Of a stretch of DNA of 64,000 nt, positions 61,728 to 64,000 are shown piece after piece. The translations under genes were made by a program, and so were the position numbers. The notes beneath the pieces were generated by a model, which saw only the letters and a program-made list of their open reading frames with translations, was not told the origin of the DNA and did not search any database. Each line of letters opens with the position of its first letter. The stretch's first letter is position 1. The stretch is from Selenomonadaceae bacterium (GTDB taxonomy: Bacteria > Bacillota > Negativicutes > Selenomonadales > Selenomonadaceae). Location of the stretch: positions 83,228-147,227 of the forward strand of contig JAFXQM010000024.1 in NCBI GenBank assembly GCA_017527075.1, given 5' to 3'.

Positions 61728-61804
61728 GGCCCGGTAGTTTAGTTGGTTAGAATGCCGCCCTGTCACGGCGGAGGTCGTCGGTTCAAGTCCGATCCGGGTC
61801 GCCA
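61728..61804 (+). tRNA. tRNA-Asp (anticodon GTC)
   Basis: A 77-nt cloverleaf, acceptor GGCCCGG/CCGGGTC, anticodon loop CTGTCAC, CCA encoded. Confidence 0.94.
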
Positions 61805-61815
61805 TTTTCTTTTTC

Positions 61816-61891
61816 GCCTCGGTAGCTCAGTTGGTAGAGCAGGGGACTGAAAATCCCCGTGTCAGTGGTTCGATTCCGCTCTGAGGCACCA
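61816..61891 (+). tRNA. tRNA-Phe (anticodon GAA)
   Basis: A 76-nt cloverleaf, acceptor GCCTCGG/CTGAGGC, anticodon loop CTGAAAA, CCA encoded. Confidence 0.94.
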
Positions 61892-61905
61892 CCAAGAAAA
61901 TTTCA

Positions 61906-61931
61906 AAGCTCGTCGAAAGACGGGCTTTTTT
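61906..61931 (+). terminator. Terminator of the tRNA cluster
   Basis: AAGCTCGTC pairs with GACGGGCTT (one wobble) around a GAAA loop, followed by T6. Confidence 0.85.
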
Positions 61932-62225
61932 CAATCAGAATGTGTTGAAAACCATGAGAATTTGCGTTCAAAGTAAAAATAATATGCTGAACGGAAAAAG
62001 CCCCGTCGATTGACGAGACTTTGTTGATTTTCTATGCTACGCTTGCAATTTTTTTTGTATGTAAGACAATGCCGCAGCAAGTAATTCGTAATTTGTGGCG
62101 TCCGACTTTGCAAAAGGTCATAAATACAGGATTGAATTCATGATGTCAAACTCCCGTTCTTGCTTTTCCAAAATGAACTTGACGACTCCTCCGAAAAATC
62201 TGTAAGCGAATTCTACACAAAAATT
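61932..62225. other. AT-richer intergenic stretch, no gene seen
   Basis: A 294-bp stretch with more A+T than the core genes. It holds one imperfect hairpin (AAAGCCCCGTC/GACGAGACTTT at about 61980-62022), perhaps the terminator of the methylase pair. No convincing open frame. It is the left border of the methylase island next to tRNA-Phe. Confidence 0.6.
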
Positions 62226-63245
62226 TTATAAACCGACGCAAGATATTACCGGGGAATAAGGATTCGGTGAGCGATTAATAAAGGCGAGACTTAAAAATCT
62301 AATTACACAAAATCGAGGATACAGTCTGCATACGTCGTAGTTGACGACGAGGACTTCATCACTCTCCGAAGTTTTGTCTGCCTTGTGGTAGTTGGAATTG
62401 GCATAGCTGTGTTTCAAATGGACGACGTTGTAGCGTTCGACGTTCCTTTCAAGCCAAGCCGACAAGATGACATTTTTTTTGCCCTTGCTGCTGAGCACGT
62501 TGGAAAGAGCGAACCTTATCCCTCGCATGTGGATTGAGTCCAAAAAATTCAGCAGGTCGCGTTCGTCGCGTTCGTTCCAGCCGTCATTTTCGTTGTAGGT
62601 CGCGCAGGTAATCAGATAGGGCGGGTCGGCGTAGACAAAATCATTTTCGGCAAGTATCGAAGTATCAAATCGGCGGAAGTCGCTACAGATGAATCGGCAA
62701 CTTGTCGAGTGAATGCGGTCAATGAACGCGTCGAGCTTTGAATGAATCCGCGAATTGAAGTCTCGCTTGCCGACGGGCAGATTAAATTCTCCGGCAGAGT
62801 TGAAGCGGATCTGGTTGTTGAAAGCGTAGACGATTATGACGTACATCATCACGTAGTAGCGATAATCGACGACAATACAATTATTGAAGTCTTCTCTCAG
62901 ACGATTGAAAGCTTTGCGATTGTAGTCACCGAGACCGACGCCACTGTCACAGCCGTAAAACTCATAACCCTTGCGACTGACTAAAGAAAGCCCGTACTCT
63001 TCAATAATGTTGTAAATCCAATCGAAGATAGCCTCCTTTTCAAGATTTTGAAAAGTTTGGTAGAGGTATATCAAATGCTCGTCGCGGTCAATGAAAACCG
63101 TTTCTCTGCAGTCGACATTTATTCCGACGTTGCAACCACCGCAAAAAAAATCAAAGAAGCGGTCGATGTTCTTGGGAAATAGCGGTAGCATCTGCGGGAG
63201 CAATTTGAATTTGCCGCCCGTGTAGTTCAGCGGAGATTGAATCAT
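62226..63245 (-). CDS. D12 class N6-adenine DNA methyltransferase
   Basis: A 339-residue amino-methyltransferase of the D12 (Dam-like) class. NYTGGK is at 7-12, the SAM motif DFFCGGCNVG at 32-41, and the catalytic DPPY at 207-210. The recognition site cannot be read. The ATG at 63245 follows GGAGG. About 30 residues after NYDV look foreign and may be readthrough into the border. The gene has no AAAATTTT and a more AT-rich codon choice than the core, a sign of recent transfer. It directly follows a second, broken methylase. Confidence 0.9.
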   Translation of the reverse strand: MIQSPLNYTGGKFKLLPQMLPLFPKNIDRFFDFFCGGCNVGINVDCRETVFIDRDEHLIYLYQTFQNLEKEAIFDWIYNIIEEYGLSLVSRKGYEFYGCDSGVGLGDYNRKAFNRLREDFNNCIVVDYRYYVMMYVIIVYAFNNQIRFNSAGEFNLPVGKRDFNSRIHSKLDAFIDRIHSTSCRFICSDFRRFDTSILAENDFVYADPPYLITCATYNENDGWNERDERDLLNFLDSIHMRGIRFALSNVLSSKGKKNVILSAWLERNVERYNVVHLKHSYANSNYHKADKTSESDEVLVVNYDVCRLYPRFCVIRFLSLAFINRSPNPYSPVISCVGL

Positions 63246-63247
63246 AG

Positions 63248-63868
63248 CTAATTCCTCCGACGAACTTTGCAAAGAAAGAGCCGCTCTTCATTTCCGCGAA
63301 TGTCAGATCTGCCAGTCGTGAACGGCTTGTACTTCGCTGAAAAAACTTCAACGTCGCCTTTGGCATTCAGGATTCGGAAAAGGTCTTCGTCCGCAATACG
63401 AGCGTTGGAACGGGCGTTCCCCTTATTCGCCATGTTATTGTAGGAAAATAAAATGTATTTGGCATCGCAATGTTGAATCAAATCTTCAAAGGCGTCAGTT
63501 GCCTTCGAGGTGCAATAAAGGCTTTTGAGCCCTGCGCGATTCATTTTGCGAGCAACTCCGTGCACGGGCGGCTTTTGCCAGCGTGCAATATTTTCCAACA
63601 GATGATAGGTGTCGGAGTATTGGCGCGAGTTATAAGGCGGGTCAATGTAAATCAGGTCTGCTTCAATTCTTCGGACGAGTTCATTGGCGTCCTCGTTAAA
63701 ACAACGATTCTGTAGATTATTTTCTGCCGGAACATTCAACACAGGCAAGACCAGCCGACGTTCAAAAATTGCTCCGTGCCGCCAAGCGTCGTAGTGCCCG
63801 CAGGTGTTCGCGATTCTGTCCATGGCGTAAATCAACGACGCGACAAGAACGGCACGCTCTGGTAATGT
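63248..63868 (-). pseudogene. D12 class adenine methyltransferase, 5' end removed by an insertion
   Basis: About 205 residues from LPERAVLVASLIYAMDR to the natural stop. The catalytic block IDPPYNSRQYSDTYHL and SYNNMANKGNARSNARI are intact, but the N-terminal SAM-binding part (the GG/FxGxG region) is missing. At about 63868 the frame runs into the hairpin at the edge of an IS. An in-frame ATG at 63898 would add ten IS-derived residues. The stop is two bases before the next methylase start, so the two formed an operon. Confidence 0.8.
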
Positions 63869-63906
63869 AAAATGGATTGTGTAAGTAAGAGAGCACAATC
63901 CATTTT
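63869..63906. terminator. Perfect 13-bp inverted repeat at the IS edge
   Basis: AAAATGGATTGTG (63869-63881) pairs with CACAATCCATTTT (63894-63906), followed by more T. It can act as a terminator that shields the transposase from outside transcription. It also marks the probable IS end. Confidence 0.75.
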
Positions 63907-63929
63907 TTTGATATAGGAGAGAAAAAGAG

Positions 63930-64000
63930 ATGAAAAGAAAGAATCGAGATACACCCGGCAGGAGAATTGCTCAAGCCATTATCGCCCAGTACAAGCCCCA
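63930..64000 (+). CDS. IS256-like transposase, N-terminal fragment
   Basis: The first 23 residues, MKRKNRDTPGRRIAQAIIAQ then YKP, are cut by the window end. Many IS256-family transposases of Firmicutes begin with a basic stretch and a xxIAxAIxxxYxP segment like this one. The ATG at 63930 has AGGAGA nine bases upstream. The family call rests on this short start only. Confidence 0.55.
   Translation, partial: MKRKNRDTPGRRIAQAIIAQYKP

Larger units (their letters stand above)
63869..64000 (+). mobile_element. Left end of an insertion sequence, probably IS256 family
   Basis: The element begins where the methylase homology stops and runs beyond the window. It shows the edge hairpin, AGGAGA and the start of a transposase-like frame. 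The exact terminal repeat and target duplication cannot be defined with only one end. Confidence 0.6.

Overview
The window looks like a chromosome segment of a diderm Firmicute of the Negativicutes/Selenomonadales type (inference). Firmicute traits are the order tig-clpP-clpX-lon, ribonuclease J, an HemZ-type protein, zinc-type L33, the secE-nusG-rplKAJL block and a tRNA-Ser/SRP RNA pair. Gram-negative-envelope traits are a family 9 (heptosyltransferase-like) glycosyltransferase, dTDP-sugar synthesis, several LPS-type glycosyltransferases and periplasmic multihaem cytochromes. The DNA is moderately GC-rich but studded with AAAATTTT palindromes inside and between genes.

Layout. 1-6 kb: FkbM methyltransferase, rfbA, ndk, an AEC permease and recG, with a 39-bp tandem array between ndk and rfbA. 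6-7.5 kb: a secreted protein, tRNA-Ser, SRP RNA and a possible small RNA. 7.5-11 kb: aldehyde dehydrogenase, a short-chain dehydrogenase and an MGDG-synthase-like glycosyltransferase, overlapping. 10.9-13.3 kb: a restriction-modification locus in which a cytosine methylase is fused in frame to a HpaII-like endonuclease, with vsr upstream. 13.5-18 kb: ccmE (CxxxY type), ccmF, nrfH and nrfA, a unit for cytochrome c maturation and nitrite ammonification. 18-22 kb: cupin, metallo-hydrolase, lipid flippase and lipid kinase. 22-27 kb: a tightly overlapping minus-strand chain fur-hemZ-PARG-like-phzF followed by hisS. 27-31.6 kb: an envelope glycan cluster. 31.7-36 kb: rnj, rplM-rpsI and an SGNH hydrolase. 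35.7-39.7 kb: a VWA protein, a repressor-like protein and an 856-residue protein with 24 glutamine-rich repeats. 39.8-44.5 kb: ileS and a DUF4422 glycosyltransferase. 44.6-48.5 kb: tRNAs and the secE-nusG-ribosomal protein block with an L10 leader. 48.7-54 kb: secreted proteins, a CorC-like protein and rsmG. 54-61.4 kb: hisC, lon, clpX, clpP, tig. 61.5-64 kb: four tRNAs, then an AT-richer island with two adenine methylases, the second broken by an IS at the right edge.

Four families of non-coding repeats run through the window: (i) AAAATTTT; (ii) direct arrays of 38-58 bp units built around it (2191, 48602, 59675); (iii) heptamer TTAGGA-type repeats (9.8, 31.7, 36.4, 45.0, 47.1, 59.0 kb), one of them inside a coding sequence; (iv) a dispersed palindromic element with three hairpins, at 7.3, 15.8, 33.5, 50.1 and 53.7 kb, whose stems differ in sequence between copies yet stay perfectly paired. 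The last is the best candidate for a poorly described system. The methylase-HpaII fusion and the IS-broken methylase island come next.
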